Positions 40,415 through 50,767 of a stretch of DNA of 64,000 nucleotides are shown here, in pieces. The translations under genes were made by a program, and so were the position numbers. The DNA lies in NCBI RefSeq assembly GCF_018139545.1, contig NZ_JAGSPJ010000007.1, forward strand, positions 124,001 through 188,000, in the 5' to 3' direction. Below the pieces are notes generated by a model, which did no database searches, was not told the DNA's origin, and saw only the letters and a program-made list of their open reading frames with translations. Numbering within the stretch: position 1 is the first letter of the stretch; each line of letters opens with the position of its first letter. The stretch is from Affinundibacterium fentianense. Its GTDB lineage: Bacteria > Pseudomonadota > Gammaproteobacteria > Burkholderiales > Burkholderiaceae_D.

Positions 40415-41464
40415 ATGGAATCAATCATCAAACATTTGATGGAGATTACGGGTCATCGTGACCATGATCTGCTCAATATCTCCGTCATTTCTGCTCTCAG
40501 CGAATTGACTCATGCTGCGCGTGCGCGCGTGCTCGACATTTTGCATGTTGGTGAAAAAGTGTTTGTCAAAGCACAGATTTCAATTGATCAAGGCAAATTA
40601 GCATCCAGCGATGAGCATTTAGCGCATTTGACGCCAGAAATTCCAATCGAACAATTTCCACAATTGGCGGCCGGTTTGAATCGTCATGAAAACGTGATTG
40701 AGAGTGTCGCATCCAACGGTGACAGAACCCTTTGGCTGCCGATTTGGATGAATGACAAGGTGAATGTTTGTTTGGAGATTTTTAATCCCACCATCTATTC
40801 CGACAACACCAAAGAAGTCATGAGTGGGATTTTGGTTGTTTATCGTAACTTCCAAAATCTGCTTGATTACAGCGAGCGTGATTCTCTGACAGGTTTGTTG
40901 AACCGTAAAACTTTTGACGATAATTTCTCAAAAATCTTACGCACTAGCATACAAAAGCAATTGAGTGATGAGGTCGATCAACCTGAAATTGAGCGTCGTC
41001 AGAACGACAAAGAAAAACAACATTGGCTGGCAGTTCTAGATATTGATCATTTCAAACGTGTGAATGACACCTTCGGTCATTTGTATGGCGATGAAGTTTT
41101 AATTTTGGTGGCGAATTTGATGCGTTCATCTTTCCGTCCTACCGATAAGTTGTTCCGTTTTGGTGGCGAGGAGTTCGTAATTCTATTGCGCTCCACGACA
41201 AAAGAAGATGCACACATGATTTTTGAGCGCTTCCGAGAAAATGTTGCTCGCTATCCGTTCCCACAAGTTGGCACGGTCACGATTAGCATAGGGTTTGCGC
41301 ATATTGATCCTTTTGAGCCTGCAGTTGGTATCATAGGCCGCGCTGATCAAGCGCTTTACTATGCGAAAAGTAATGGTAGAAATCGAATTTGCCATTACGA
41401 AGACTTGGTACAGTCTGGCGCACTGCACATCGAGCAGTCGCAAGACAGCGTAGAGTTCTTTTAA
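40415..41464 (+). CDS. Diguanylate cyclase (GGDEF domain)
   Basis: This enzyme would make cyclic di-GMP from two GTP. The catalytic loop is RFGGEEFVIL near residue 250. An inhibitory I-site is kept (RPTD, spaced as RxxD five residues before GGEEF). The N-terminal 150 residues look like a GAF-type sensory domain without membrane segments. An insertion rich in Glu/Gln/Lys (about residues 187-208) sits between the first helix of the GGDEF domain and VLDIDHFKRVNDTFGH. At 349 residues it is a soluble, single-output cyclase. No EAL domain is present. Confidence 0.92.
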   Translation: MESIIKHLMEITGHRDHDLLNISVISALSELTHAARARVLDILHVGEKVFVKAQISIDQGKLASSDEHLAHLTPEIPIEQFPQLAAGLNRHENVIESVASNGDRTLWLPIWMNDKVNVCLEIFNPTIYSDNTKEVMSGILVVYRNFQNLLDYSERDSLTGLLNRKTFDDNFSKILRTSIQKQLSDEVDQPEIERRQNDKEKQHWLAVLDIDHFKRVNDTFGHLYGDEVLILVANLMRSSFRPTDKLFRFGGEEFVILLRSTTKEDAHMIFERFRENVARYPFPQVGTVTISIGFAHIDPFEPAVGIIGRADQALYYAKSNGRNRICHYEDLVQSGALHIEQSQDSVEFF

Positions 41465-41527
41465 ACTTGCCTAGCCGCGTTTGCGCGGTATTCTTTTTAT
41501 TCCGTATCGTTTACTCATGTCGAGACT

Positions 41528-42469
41528 ATGGAACTTCGTCAGCTACGCTATTTTGTCGCTATTGTTGATCATGGTTCTTTGTCTCGTGCGGCGCGTGTTC
41601 TACATATCGTACAGCCAGCGCTGACCCAGCAAGTTCAACAGTTGGAAGAAGAGCTCGGGACCACCCTGTTGCATCGCTCTGCACAAGGCATGCAGGCGAC
41701 TGATGCAGGGAGGATCTTTTATGAGCATGCTTTAGCCATACTCAAACAAGTTGCGGATGCAAAATCGGCGGTGAATCAATCAACAAATAAGCCGAGCGGA
41801 ACTGTCGCTCTGGGAATACCGCAAAGCGCTTCAGGTGCTTTAGCATTCCCACTCTTGAGTGCGGTGCGCGCGGCCTTTCCCGACATTGTGTTTCAATTGA
41901 CGGAGGAATTAACTGGAAATCTTACCGAACAGTTAGCCTCTGGGCGTTTGAACCTAGCAATATTGTTCGATGATGGACAATTAGGAAAATTCAATACGCG
42001 CGCTTTAGTCGAAGAAGACATGATGTTCATCACCCGCGCCAATTCTCAATTCTCTTGTAAGAAAAAATCCATTAGTTTGGCAAAAGCATTGCAAGTCCCT
42101 TTGATTTTGCCGAGTATCCAGCACGGCGTGCGTCCTCGTATCGAACAAGTCGTGCGAGACCACGGTATGAAAATTGATCAAGTCATTGATATCACTTCAA
42201 TCGCTATTTTGAGATCGGCGATCCTAGCGGATATGGGCGCAACCATATTGCCAGTGTCACCCCTACTGGCGGAAATTGAACGTGGGGAGATGCGTGCATG
42301 TCCAATTGAAGACGTTAAATTATCTCGCACCGTGAGCCTATGTTCATCAAAAAATATTCCGCTGACAAACGCCGCGATGGCAGTTGAGAAATTAGTCATC
42401 GAATTGAGTCGCGAATTGGTGAAAAGCGGCAAGTGGTTAGGAGCAGAAATGTTGGATATTCAGCCTTAA
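41528..42469 (+). CDS. LysR-family transcriptional regulator
   Basis: This 313-residue LysR regulator begins MELRQLRYFVAIVDHGSLSR, with the winged helix-turn-helix in residues 1-60 and a periplasmic-binding-like effector domain from about 90. The sequence resembles the Nac/nitrogen-assimilation-type branch (LHIVQPALTQQVQQLEEELG). It lies 58 bases after the GGDEF gene on the same strand. Its target is unknown; the oxidoreductase gene downstream is more than 700 bases away. Confidence 0.9.
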   Translation: MELRQLRYFVAIVDHGSLSRAARVLHIVQPALTQQVQQLEEELGTTLLHRSAQGMQATDAGRIFYEHALAILKQVADAKSAVNQSTNKPSGTVALGIPQSASGALAFPLLSAVRAAFPDIVFQLTEELTGNLTEQLASGRLNLAILFDDGQLGKFNTRALVEEDMMFITRANSQFSCKKKSISLAKALQVPLILPSIQHGVRPRIEQVVRDHGMKIDQVIDITSIAILRSAILADMGATILPVSPLLAEIERGEMRACPIEDVKLSRTVSLCSSKNIPLTNAAMAVEKLVIELSRELVKSGKWLGAEMLDIQP

Positions 42470-43186
42470 GTACACGCCTACTCTTTGATTCTCTCTATTG
42501 CCGTTTTTTCCTAGCGACGTAGCCTAACTCTTGAAGTGAAACCGTTCAAAATCTCGATCGCCCTCTTCGGTATTACTTAAATTGGCCTGTGCATCCCGAG
42601 TACGTCCTGCATTCGATATTAATTATCTTGTAGGTATGGAGTATGTGACTTAGCGACTTGTACCGTGAATTGAAATTGGTGATCGGATTTAGAGCATTTC
42701 TATCGACAACATATCGTGATGGAATGGATATCAATTTTTGTGATACCCCTATTTAAATTTCGTATTTTTCAAAAATGGGAAGCCTCACTACACTGTGAAT
42801 ACAGCAGATTTCAAAGGAAGTCGAGAAAGCGCTGCAGCGAATGGGTGTGGTCTCCATCCCGGTATTTCGAAAGCTTTCTTTGATGTCTCCAATTCAGATT
42901 TGCCTGAAACTACGTAAAGTATTAAAACCTGATGTTCAAGCGCCGTTCATAGGAATTGTGGTGCGGCTCATTAGGTTTTAAGAAACTTTCTGATGAAAAA
43001 CGACCGTACTGACGGGCATTTTCTTGGGTTTCAGGCCTGAATTGAATTAAAATGGCTGCCATCTCAGCCGATGCAACTTGAACTTATGGCGATTACCTTC
43101 CCATAAGCTCAGAACAGACTTGTGTCTTACCGGACGCAGCCCAAGTTCTTTGCACACAAAAATCACAAATTTTTTGGAGCTCTACA
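42470..43186. other. Long intergenic region before the oxidoreductase gene
   Basis: These 717 bases contain no convincing gene. An open stretch of about 60 codons near 42800-42980 lacks recognisable similarity and a good start. The end of the region has GGAG (43176-43179), which is the ribosome binding site of the next gene. I saw no riboswitch-like structure, tRNA or terminator. Confidence 0.4.
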
Positions 43187-46100
43187 ATGTCATCCGACAC
43201 AGCAATGAAATCTGCTGGTCCGGTGGAAGCGTCTTCGCTTTCGTCCACCCTAGCATCTACAGCCTCAGCAACATCCTCCGTCGGTTCCAATTCGGCGCCA
43301 CCGTTGGCACCAGTCACGCTCGACGACAAATACACATCGAATACCGGCACGATTTTCTTATCAGGCATTCAGGCATTAGTGCGCTTGCCGATGATACAAA
43401 GACAGCGTGATCTCGCCGCTGGCTTGAATACGGCCGGTTTCATTTCAGGATATCGCGGATCACCGCTTGGTGGTTTGGATGAAACTTTGTGGAAAACCAA
43501 GAAATTACTGGAACAGAATCATATTAAATTCGTTCCCGGTGTGAATGAAGATCTCGCCGCCACTGCAGTGTGGGGCACGCAAACCGTCGATCTGATTGGC
43601 CCTGCCAAATACGATGGCGTGTTTGGTTTGTGGTACGGCAAAGGTCCAGGCGTCGATCGTAGTGCCGACGTTTTCAAACACATGAATCATGCGGGCACCT
43701 CGAAACACGGTGGCGTGATCTTGGTGGCCGGTGATGATCATGGCGCTTACTCTTCAACGCTGCCGCATCAGTCCGATCACATTTTCTCGGCTTGCATGAT
43801 CCCAATGTTGTATCCAGCGAATGTGCAGGAATACTTGGACTTGGGTTTGCATGCATGGGCCATGTCGCGCTTCTCTGGTTGTGCTGTCGGCTTCAAAGCC
43901 TTGGCAGATACGGTGGAATCGACATCGTCGGTCGATGCTGATCCCTTCCGCTTGAAAATTACGATCCCTGAAGATTTCGTGATGCCTGAGGGCGGTCTGA
44001 ATACCCGCCTGTCACTCGACACTCTTGGTGTGCAAGCACGTAAGCAAGAAGCTTTGATGCAGGATTACAAAATCTATGCCGCTCTCGCGTATGCCCGCGC
44101 CAATAAACTCAATCATGTGACGATTGATAGCCCGCACGCCAAGCTCGGCATTGTGGCTTCAGGTAAATCTTACCTCGACGTTTTAGAAGCGTTTGAAAAC
44201 CTCGGCATCGATGAACAAATGGCGGCCGACATCGGCATTCGTTTGTACAAGGTGGCGATGCCGTGGCCTTTGGAACCGGATGGTGTGCGTGAGTTTGCAC
44301 AAGGTCTCGATGAGATTTTGGTGGTTGAAGAAAAACGCCAAATGGTCGAGTACCAACTCAAAGAACAACTGTATAACTGGCGCGACGATGTGCGTCCACG
44401 TGTGATTGGTAAGTTCGATGAAAAAGGTGAATGGGTTGCACCACGGGGTGAGTGGTTGTTGACGTCAAAGGCTGATTTCTCGGTATCGCAAATTGCGCGC
44501 GTGATTTCTGCACGTATCGCGCGCTTCCACACTAGCGACTTAATCAAAGCACGTTTAGCATTCTTGGAAGCCAAAGACGAAGTGTTAAATAAACAGGTGA
44601 ACACGCCCGCGCGTCCTGCTTATTATTGTTCCGGTTGCCCACACAATACCTCGACCAAAGTACCGGAAGGCAGCTTGGCCTTAGCAGGGATCGGTTGCCA
44701 CGTGATGGCGACGGCGATTTATCCTGAGTTCAATAAGTTGACAACCCACATGGGTGGTGAGGGTGCACCGTGGATAGGTCAAGCAGCATTCTCTACATTG
44801 CCACATGTGTTCCAAAACCTCGGTGATGGTACTTATTTCCATTCGGGTTATTTGGCGATTCGTGCAGCAGTCGCAGCCAAGGTCAATATCACTTACAAAA
44901 TTTTGTATAACGATGCGGTAGCAATGACAGGTGGTCAGCCAGTCGATGGCACCATCAGCGTGCAAATGATGGCGCAACAAATGGCAGCGGAAGGTGTGAA
45001 ACGTATTGCCTTGGTCACTGAAGATTTGAGTCGTTATGCAGACCGCAGTGGTTTGCCTGGTCAAGTGACTTTGCATGATCGCAAAGACATGGATGCAGTA
45101 CAACGCGAATTGCGCGAGATCGAAGGCGCTACGGTGTTGATTTACGATCAAACCTGTGCCGCTGAAAAACGCCGTCGTCGTAAGAAAGGCCAATTCCCCG
45201 ATCCGAACCAACGCATGTTCATCAACGATGCGGTCTGCGAAGGTTGTGGCGATTGCGGCGTGCAATCGAACTGTACTTCCATCATGCCAGTCGAGACCGA
45301 GTTTGGTCGCAAACGCGCGATTGATCAATCGTCCTGCAATAAAGATTATTCCTGCGTAAAAGGCTTCTGCCCTAGCTTTGTGACTGTCGAAGGCGGTAAG
45401 TTAGTGAAGTCGAAAACGGGTGTAGCTAAGCAGGATGACTTTGGTGATATCCCATTGCCGACTCTGCCGAGCTGCGATACGTCCTACAATATTTTATTGA
45501 ACGGTATTGGCGGCACGGGTGTGATTACCGTCGGTGCTTTGCTTGGTATGGCAGCGCATTTGGAAGGTAAAGTCGCTTCGGTGTTGGATATGACGGGCAT
45601 GTCGCAGAAGAATGGTTCGGTGACGTCGCATATTCGCGTGGTGGAAAAAGTCAGCAAGTTGCGTGCGCAACGTATTCCAACGGGCGAAGCCGATTTGATT
45701 TTGGGCTGCGACATTTTGACCGCAGGCCAACACGATGCGATTTCGAAAATGCGTGCGGGTCGTACACGTGCCGTGATCAATAGTCACGAACAGCCAACCG
45801 GTGCGTTTGCGAAGAACCCAGATTGGCAATTCCCTTTAGAATCGACTGAGCGTTTGATTTCTGATTCCGTTGGTGGCAATGTCGATTTCGTCGATGCTAC
45901 GAAGTTGGCGACTGCCTTAATGGGCGATTCGATTGCGACCAATTTGTTCATGCTGGGTTTCGCTTTCCAAAAAGGCGCGATTCCTTTGTCTGAAGCGGCA
46001 TTGTTGCGCGCCATTGAATTGAACGGCGTCGCCATCGATGCGAACAAAAAGGCCTTCTTGTGGGGGCGTCGTGCCGCCGTCGATTTGAAGCGCGTGGAGA

Positions 46101-46786
46101 ACATCGCCTTCCCAGCCAAACCAGTCGTCGTGCAGATGCCGCAAAGTTTGGACAGTATCATCAAACGTCGCGTCGCCGAGCTGACTGCGTACCAAGATGC
46201 AGGATACGCCGCTCAATATCAAGAGCTCGTCAATGCTGTGCGTAGTGCTGAAGAAAAGCTAGCTAAAGGCAATCGCTTAAGCATGGCCGTGGCGAAATAC
46301 GCTTACAAATTGATGGCCTATAAAGATGAATACGAAGTCGCTCGTCTGTACACCAATGGCGAATTCACGGAAAAATTGAAACAACAATTCGAAGGTGACT
46401 TCAGTATCAAGTTCAATTTGGCGCCACCGTTGTTTGCCAAGAAAGATGCGCAAGGCCGCTTGGTCAAAGCGCAATATGGTTCTTGGATGTGGCAAGCTTT
46501 CAAATTGCTGGCTAAATTCAAAGGCTTGCGCGGGACTAAGCTTGATATCTTTGGCTACGCCGAAGAACGTCAAAAAGAACGCGCCTTGATCACTGACTAC
46601 CGCGACACGATCTTGTCTTTGTTGAATAAACTCAATGCAGATAACCTCGATCAAATCGTTGCGATTGCCAGTTTGCCTGAGAAAATTCGCGGTTTCGGCC
46701 ATGTGAAAGAAAAAGCCATGCAGGCTTATCATGTCGAGAAAGCGGCTTTGATGAGTGCGCCAAGCAAGCAGCAAGCGGCAGCATAA
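43187..46786 (+). CDS. Fused indolepyruvate (2-oxoacid):ferredoxin oxidoreductase
   Basis: This 1199-residue protein joins the alpha and beta functions of indolepyruvate-type 2-oxoacid:ferredoxin oxidoreductase, which decarboxylates an arylpyruvate or branched 2-oxoacid to the acyl-CoA. N-terminal pyrimidine-binding sequence GFISGYRGSPLGGLDETLW is followed by the TPP-domain region (about 480-680) with PAYYCSGCPHNTSTKVPEGS. A cysteine-rich segment near residue 685 (CEGCGDCGVQSNC and CNKDYSCVKGFCPSF) probably binds Fe-S clusters. The gamma domain begins NILLNGIGGTGVITVGALL. A Ser/Ala-rich extension of about 45 residues precedes the family start. GGAG supports the ATG. icmF follows, which would handle branched acyl-CoA. 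Confidence 0.92.
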   Translation: MSSDTAMKSAGPVEASSLSSTLASTASATSSVGSNSAPPLAPVTLDDKYTSNTGTIFLSGIQALVRLPMIQRQRDLAAGLNTAGFISGYRGSPLGGLDETLWKTKKLLEQNHIKFVPGVNEDLAATAVWGTQTVDLIGPAKYDGVFGLWYGKGPGVDRSADVFKHMNHAGTSKHGGVILVAGDDHGAYSSTLPHQSDHIFSACMIPMLYPANVQEYLDLGLHAWAMSRFSGCAVGFKALADTVESTSSVDADPFRLKITIPEDFVMPEGGLNTRLSLDTLGVQARKQEALMQDYKIYAALAYARANKLNHVTIDSPHAKLGIVASGKSYLDVLEAFENLGIDEQMAADIGIRLYKVAMPWPLEPDGVREFAQGLDEILVVEEKRQMVEYQLKEQLYNWRDDVRPRVIGKFDEKGEWVAPRGEWLLTSKADFSVSQIARVISARIARFHTSDLIKARLAFLEAKDEVLNKQVNTPARPAYYCSGCPHNTSTKVPEGSLALAGIGCHVMATAIYPEFNKLTTHMGGEGAPWIGQAAFSTLPHVFQNLGDGTYFHSGYLAIRAAVAAKVNITYKILYNDAVAMTGGQPVDGTISVQMMAQQMAAEGVKRIALVTEDLSRYADRSGLPGQVTLHDRKDMDAVQRELREIEGATVLIYDQTCAAEKRRRRKKGQFPDPNQRMFINDAVCEGCGDCGVQSNCTSIMPVETEFGRKRAIDQSSCNKDYSCVKGFCPSFVTVEGGKLVKSKTGVAKQDDFGDIPLPTLPSCDTSYNILLNGIGGTGVITVGALLGMAAHLEGKVASVLDMTGMSQKNGSVTSHIRVVEKVSKLRAQRIPTGEADLILGCDILTAGQHDAISKMRAGRTRAVINSHEQPTGAFAKNPDWQFPLESTERLISDSVGGNVDFVDATKLATALMGDSIATNLFMLGFAFQKGAIPLSEAALLRAIELNGVAIDANKKAFLWGRRAAVDLKRVENIAFPAKPVVVQMPQSLDSIIKRRVAELTAYQDAGYAAQYQELVNAVRSAEEKLAKGNRLSMAVAKYAYKLMAYKDEYEVARLYTNGEFTEKLKQQFEGDFSIKFNLAPPLFAKKDAQGRLVKAQYGSWMWQAFKLLAKFKGLRGTKLDIFGYAEERQKERALITDYRDTILSLLNKLNADNLDQIVAIASLPEKIRGFGHVKEKAMQAYHVEKAALMSAPSKQQAAA

Positions 46787-46789
46787 AGT

Positions 46790-46965
46790 CCCCTTTCTCC
46801 CGCAAGCGGGAGAGGGCTAGGGTGAGGGTGGTTCAGAAAATGCAAAGGCCAAAGTAAGTGAATGAATTAGACATCGCTTATTCAAAACATAGCTGAATTT
46901 AATAATTTTATTCCAGCCTGAGCAGCCCTCATCCCCAACCCGTCTCCCGCTTGCGGGAGACGGGA
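46790..46965. repeat. Paired CTCCCGC-AA-GCGGGAG palindromic repeats
   Basis: Two copies of a GC-rich unit face each other across about 90 bases. The first (46791-46832) reads CTCCCGCAAGCGGGAGAGGG then GGTGAGGG. The second (46924-46965) is nearly its reverse complement, with CCCTCATCCCC and CTCCCGCTTGCGGGAG. Each unit has its own 7-bp hairpin and the pair can form a long stem. Similar palindromes are scattered widely in gamma- and betaproteobacteria. They fill most of the gap between the oxidoreductase and icmF genes and may end transcription of the former. Confidence 0.85.
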
Positions 46966-46996
46966 GCAAAAACCAACAAATAGCCGTAATTAAAAA

Positions 46997-47045
46997 GTGA
47001 CGTGAACGTAAACGTAAAGTAATCAGAAACGAAACGTCATATAAT
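46997..47045 (+). promoter_or_regulatory. Candidate icmF promoter with ACGT-repeat operator
   Basis: Three ACGT tetramers occur at exact 6-base spacing (47000, 47006 and 47012) within GTGACGTGAACGTAAACGTA. The first two form a near-palindrome of the ACGT-N2-ACGT kind, like the operator I recall for LiuR, a MerR-family regulator of branched-chain amino acid use. A perfect TATAAT lies at 47040-47045, predicting a start near 47052. No -35 consensus is visible. The LiuR link is a recollection and an inference. Confidence 0.4.
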
Positions 47046-47098
47046 CGAAATCATCGAAAAAATACCCAAACCATGCCACAAGCATCGAAGGAATAAAA

Positions 47099-50000
47099 AT
47101 GACTGATCTATCCATCGCCGAGAAGTTAACCGAATACAAACCTACTAACAAAGTCCGTTTCGTGACGGCAGCATCCTTGTTCGACGGCCACGATGCCTCG
47201 ATCAATATTATGCGTCGTATTTTGATGGCGAATGGTGCCGAAGTGATTCACTTGGGGCATAACCGTTCGGTCGAAGAAATCGTCACTGCCGCTTTGCAAG
47301 AAGACGCGCAAGGTATCGCGATTTCAAGTTACCAAGGTGGGCACGTTGAGTATTTCAAATACATGATTGATCTGCTTAAGCAACGTGGTGGTGAACATAT
47401 CAAAGTATTCGGCGGCGGTGGCGGTGTCATCGTGCCAGAAGAAATCGCAGATTTGCATGCTTACGGTGTGGCACGTATTTTCAGCCCAGAAGACGGTCAG
47501 CGCATGGGCTTGGTCGGCATGATTTTGTCCATGATCAAAGCATGCGATATCGATCTCTCACCATTTGCACCAACCAGCTTAGATGTTTTAAAACAAGGCG
47601 AGCTCGCCGACAAACATCGCCCATTAGCGCAACTGATTACCGCATTAGAAAACGATAAAGTCGACGCCGCTTTGCGCGCAACGATTATCGAATCTGCCAA
47701 AGCAATCAAGACGCCAGCCTTCGGTATCACAGGTACCGGCGGCGCAGGTAAGTCTTCTCTGACGGATGAATTAATTCGTCGTTTCCGTCTCGATCAAGAC
47801 GATGAACTGAATATCGCTTTGATCTCTATCGATCCTTCACGCCGTAAATCTGGCGGCGCTTTGCTCGGTGACCGTATTCGTATGAATGCGATCAATCCAT
47901 GGAAGGGCAAAGTCAAAGTCTTTATGCGTTCTTTAGCAACGCGTGAAGCAGGCTCAGAAATTTCTCCAGCCTTGCCTGACGTGATCGCCGCTTGCAAACT
48001 AGCAGGCTTTGATTTGGTGATTGTTGAAACATCGGGTATCGGTCAAGGTGATGCCGCGATCGTGCCGCATGTGGATTTGTCGATGTACGTGATGACACCA
48101 GAATTTGGTGCGGCTTCTCAGTTAGAAAAAATCGACATGCTCGATTTTGCGGATTTTGTCGCCATCAATAAATTCGATCGCAAAGGCGCGCTCGATGCCC
48201 AACGCGATGTCGCCAAACAATATCAACGCAACCGCGAAATGTGGAGCAAAAAGCCGGATGAAATGCCGGTGTATGGCACGCAAGCATCACGCTTCAATGA
48301 TGATGGTGTGACGGCGCTGTATCAAGGCATTTTGCCTGAATTGGTGGCGCGCGGTTTGAAAGCAAAGCCAAGCAAGCTCGCCGTTGTGAATACGAAAACA
48401 TCTAGCGCACAAAACGTGATCGTGCCACCAGCACGTACGCGTTATTTAGCCGAGATTTCTGACACCGTGCGCGCCTATCACAAGCATACCTACAAACAAG
48501 TTGCTATTGCCCGTGAACGTCAGCAATTGCAAGCTACCAAGCAGATGTTGACTGTGGCTGGAAAATCCGCTGACTCATTTGATAGCATAAATGATTTAAT
48601 TACTGAGCGCGACAATAAGCTCGACGCCGAATCTAAAAAATTAGTCGCTATGTGGCCCGACATGCAGAAGGCCTATGCTGGCGATGAGTATGTCGTCAAA
48701 ATTCGCGACAAAGAAATTCGTACACGCCTTACGCAAAAATCCTTGTCTGGCACGACGATTCGTAAAGTGGCATTGCCACGCTTTGAAGATCACGGCGAAA
48801 TTTTGCGCTGGTTAATGTTAGAAAACGTCCCTGGCTCGTTCCCATTCACGGCAGGTGTATTTGCCTTTAAACGCGAAGGTGAAGATCCAACGCGTATGTT
48901 CGCCGGTGAAGGTGATCCATATCGAACTAACCGTCGCTTCAAATTGGTGTCGCAAGGTATGGACGCCAAACGTTTGTCGACCGCGTTTGACTCTGTGACT
49001 TTGTATGGCGCAGACCCAGCGATTCGTCCCGACATCTACGGCAAGATCGGTAACTCCGGTGTCTCTGTCGCCACGTTGGAAGACATGAAAGTCCTCTACG
49101 ACGGTTTTGATCTGTGCGATCCTGCGACTTCAGTGTCGATGACGATTAACGGCCCGGCACCAACGATCTTGGCCTTCTTCATGAACACAGCGATTGATCA
49201 GCAAATGGATAAATTCCGTGCCGATAACAAGCGCGAGCCGACCGCTGATGAAGCTGCAAAAATCCGCGCATGGGTCTTGATGAATGTCCGTGGTACGGTG
49301 CAAGCTGATATTTTGAAAGAAGACCAAGGTCAAAATACTTGCATCTTCTCGACTGAGTTCTCGCTCAAAGTGATGGGCGATATTCAAGAGTATTTCGTGC
49401 ATCATCAAGTACGTAATTTCTACTCCGTGTCGATCTCGGGTTACCACATTGCCGAAGCCGGTGCGAATCCGATTTCGCAATTGGCCTTCACTTTGTCGAA
49501 CGGTTTCACTTTCGTTGAAGCCTATTTGGCACGCGGCATGCACATCGATGATTTCGCGGCCAACTTGTCCTTCTTCTTCAGTAACGGTATGGACCCAGAA
49601 TACACCGTCCTGGGTCGCGTTGCTCGTCGTATCTGGGCGGTGGCGATGCGCGATAAATACGGCGCGAATGATCGTAGTCAGAAGTTGAAATACCATATCC
49701 AAACTTCAGGCCGCAGCTTGCACGCACAAGAGATCGACTTCAACGATATCCGCACCACGCTGCAAGCTTTGATCGCGATTTACGACAACTGCAATAGCTT
49801 GCACACCAATGCTTACGATGAAGCGATCACGACACCGACCGACGAATCAGTCCGTCGCGCCTTGGCAATTCAATTGATCATCAACCGCGAATGGGGTCTC
49901 GCGAAAAACGAAAACCCAATTCAAGGTAGTTTCATCATCGAAGAATTGACCGACCTCGTCGAAGAAGCAGTCCTGCAAGAATTCGAACGCATTGCTGAAC

Positions 50001-50389
50001 GTGGCGGCGTTTTAGGCGCGATGGAAACCGGCTACCAACGCGGCAAGATTCAAGAAGAATCCATGCACTACGAACACCTCAAGCACGACGGCACCTTGCC
50101 TATCATCGGCGTCAACACCTTCCGCAATCCAAAAGGTGGCGAAACCGTACAGAAGATCGAATTGGCACGTTCAACCGAGGAAGAAAAACAATCGCAACTT
50201 ACACGCTTGGCAGACTTCCACCAACGCCACGCCGACGTCGCACAGGTAGCGCTAACTGCTCTTCAACAAGCAGCGATCAATAATGAAAACGTGTTCGCGA
50301 AATTGATGGATGCAGCACGGGTTTGTTCTTTGGGCCAGATTACGACTGCGTTGTTTGAAGTGGGTGGGCAGTATCGTCGCAACATGTAA
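47099..50389 (+). CDS. icmF: Fused isobutyryl-CoA mutase IcmF
   Basis: IcmF interconverts isobutyryl-CoA and n-butyryl-CoA with coenzyme B12, and its built-in GTPase chaperones the cofactor. The 1096-residue protein has three parts. An N-terminal B12-binding domain holds [20 protein letters not shown], where the His coordinates cobalt. A MeaB-like G3E GTPase carries [17 protein letters not shown] near residues 207-223. The C-terminal TIM-barrel mutase runs from about 560. AAGGA at 47088-47092 gives a good start. It follows a 2-oxoacid oxidoreductase gene, suggesting a shared role in branched-chain acyl-CoA metabolism. No cobalamin riboswitch is seen upstream. Confidence 0.95.
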   Translation: MTDLSIAEKLTEYKPTNKVRFVTAASLFDGHDASINIMRRILMANGAEVIHLGHNRSVEEIVTAALQEDAQGIAISSYQGGHVEYFKYMIDLLKQRGGEHIKVFGGGGGVIVPEEIADLHAYGVARIFSPEDGQRMGLVGMILSMIKACDIDLSPFAPTSLDVLKQGELADKHRPLAQLITALENDKVDAALRATIIESAKAIKTPAFGITGTGGAGKSSLTDELIRRFRLDQDDELNIALISIDPSRRKSGGALLGDRIRMNAINPWKGKVKVFMRSLATREAGSEISPALPDVIAACKLAGFDLVIVETSGIGQGDAAIVPHVDLSMYVMTPEFGAASQLEKIDMLDFADFVAINKFDRKGALDAQRDVAKQYQRNREMWSKKPDEMPVYGTQASRFNDDGVTALYQGILPELVARGLKAKPSKLAVVNTKTSSAQNVIVPPARTRYLAEISDTVRAYHKHTYKQVAIARERQQLQATKQMLTVAGKSADSFDSINDLITERDNKLDAESKKLVAMWPDMQKAYAGDEYVVKIRDKEIRTRLTQKSLSGTTIRKVALPRFEDHGEILRWLMLENVPGSFPFTAGVFAFKREGEDPTRMFAGEGDPYRTNRRFKLVSQGMDAKRLSTAFDSVTLYGADPAIRPDIYGKIGNSGVSVATLEDMKVLYDGFDLCDPATSVSMTINGPAPTILAFFMNTAIDQQMDKFRADNKREPTADEAAKIRAWVLMNVRGTVQADILKEDQGQNTCIFSTEFSLKVMGDIQEYFVHHQVRNFYSVSISGYHIAEAGANPISQLAFTLSNGFTFVEAYLARGMHIDDFAANLSFFFSNGMDPEYTVLGRVARRIWAVAMRDKYGANDRSQKLKYHIQTSGRSLHAQEIDFNDIRTTLQALIAIYDNCNSLHTNAYDEAITTPTDESVRRALAIQLIINREWGLAKNENPIQGSFIIEELTDLVEEAVLQEFERIAERGGVLGAMETGYQRGKIQEESMHYEHLKHDGTLPIIGVNTFRNPKGGETVQKIELARSTEEEKQSQLTRLADFHQRHADVAQVALTALQQAAINNENVFAKLMDAARVCSLGQITTALFEVGGQYRRNM

Positions 50390-50402
50390 ATAACAAGCTG
50401 TT

Positions 50403-50500
50403 AAATCCAATTGGCGGGCACATAGCGTCGTTGCTTTTCCACGCAATACTCAAGTATTGCTGCGGGAAGCGCCTAGCTCTGTATCCCGCTAATCTAATTT
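50403..50500. repeat. 98-bp palindromic intergenic repeat, copy 2
   Basis: This is the second copy of the element at 34954-35051, with identical length. It begins AAATCCAATTGGCGGG and ends CCCGCTAATCTAATTT. The centre GCAATACTCAAGTATTGC (50443-50460) differs by one base from copy 1. The block from TGCGGGAAGCGCCTAGC onward is the most conserved. Several differences between copies keep arm pairing (for example GGGG with CCCC against CGGG with CCCG). It starts 13 bases after the icmF stop. Confidence 0.8.
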
Positions 50501-50516
50501 CCAGCGTGTTATTGCG

Positions 50517-50636
50517 CTAGTGGACACTCACAACATCGATGATTTGCTCGGTCATACGAGACTTATAGCGTTCTTCGATTAGCCTTGACGATTCATCGTT
50601 CAAATACTTCTTCAACATCAAATTTACCTCACGCAT
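50517..50636 (-). other. Short reading frame, possible gene remnant
   Basis: A 39-codon frame reads MREVNLMLKKYLNDESSRLI then a charged helical stretch ending VVSVH. Its composition looks protein-like. It begins next to a degenerate GCGGGT-type palindrome and has no clear ribosome binding site. It could be the 3' remnant of a lost gene or a chance frame. I do not recognise a family. Confidence 0.2.
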
Positions 50637-50767
50637 TTTGAAAGTTTCGGCGGTGCGGGTTGCTCCCGCGCTACGATTTAGCCTTTCCTTATTTGTGCAA
50701 TCGCGCTCCAGTGGTTCTAATTTTTCTTTATAATAAAGAATCTTATTGGATCGTCGTGGTTGTGCAA

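Noticed and set aside
46790-46965. CRISPR-like repeats
   Set aside because: Only two units in opposite orientation with no spacer array or cas genes, so they are palindromic repeats.
46966-47098. Cobalamin riboswitch before icmF
   Set aside because: The 130-base leader is too short and lacks a B12-box-like sequence or terminator.
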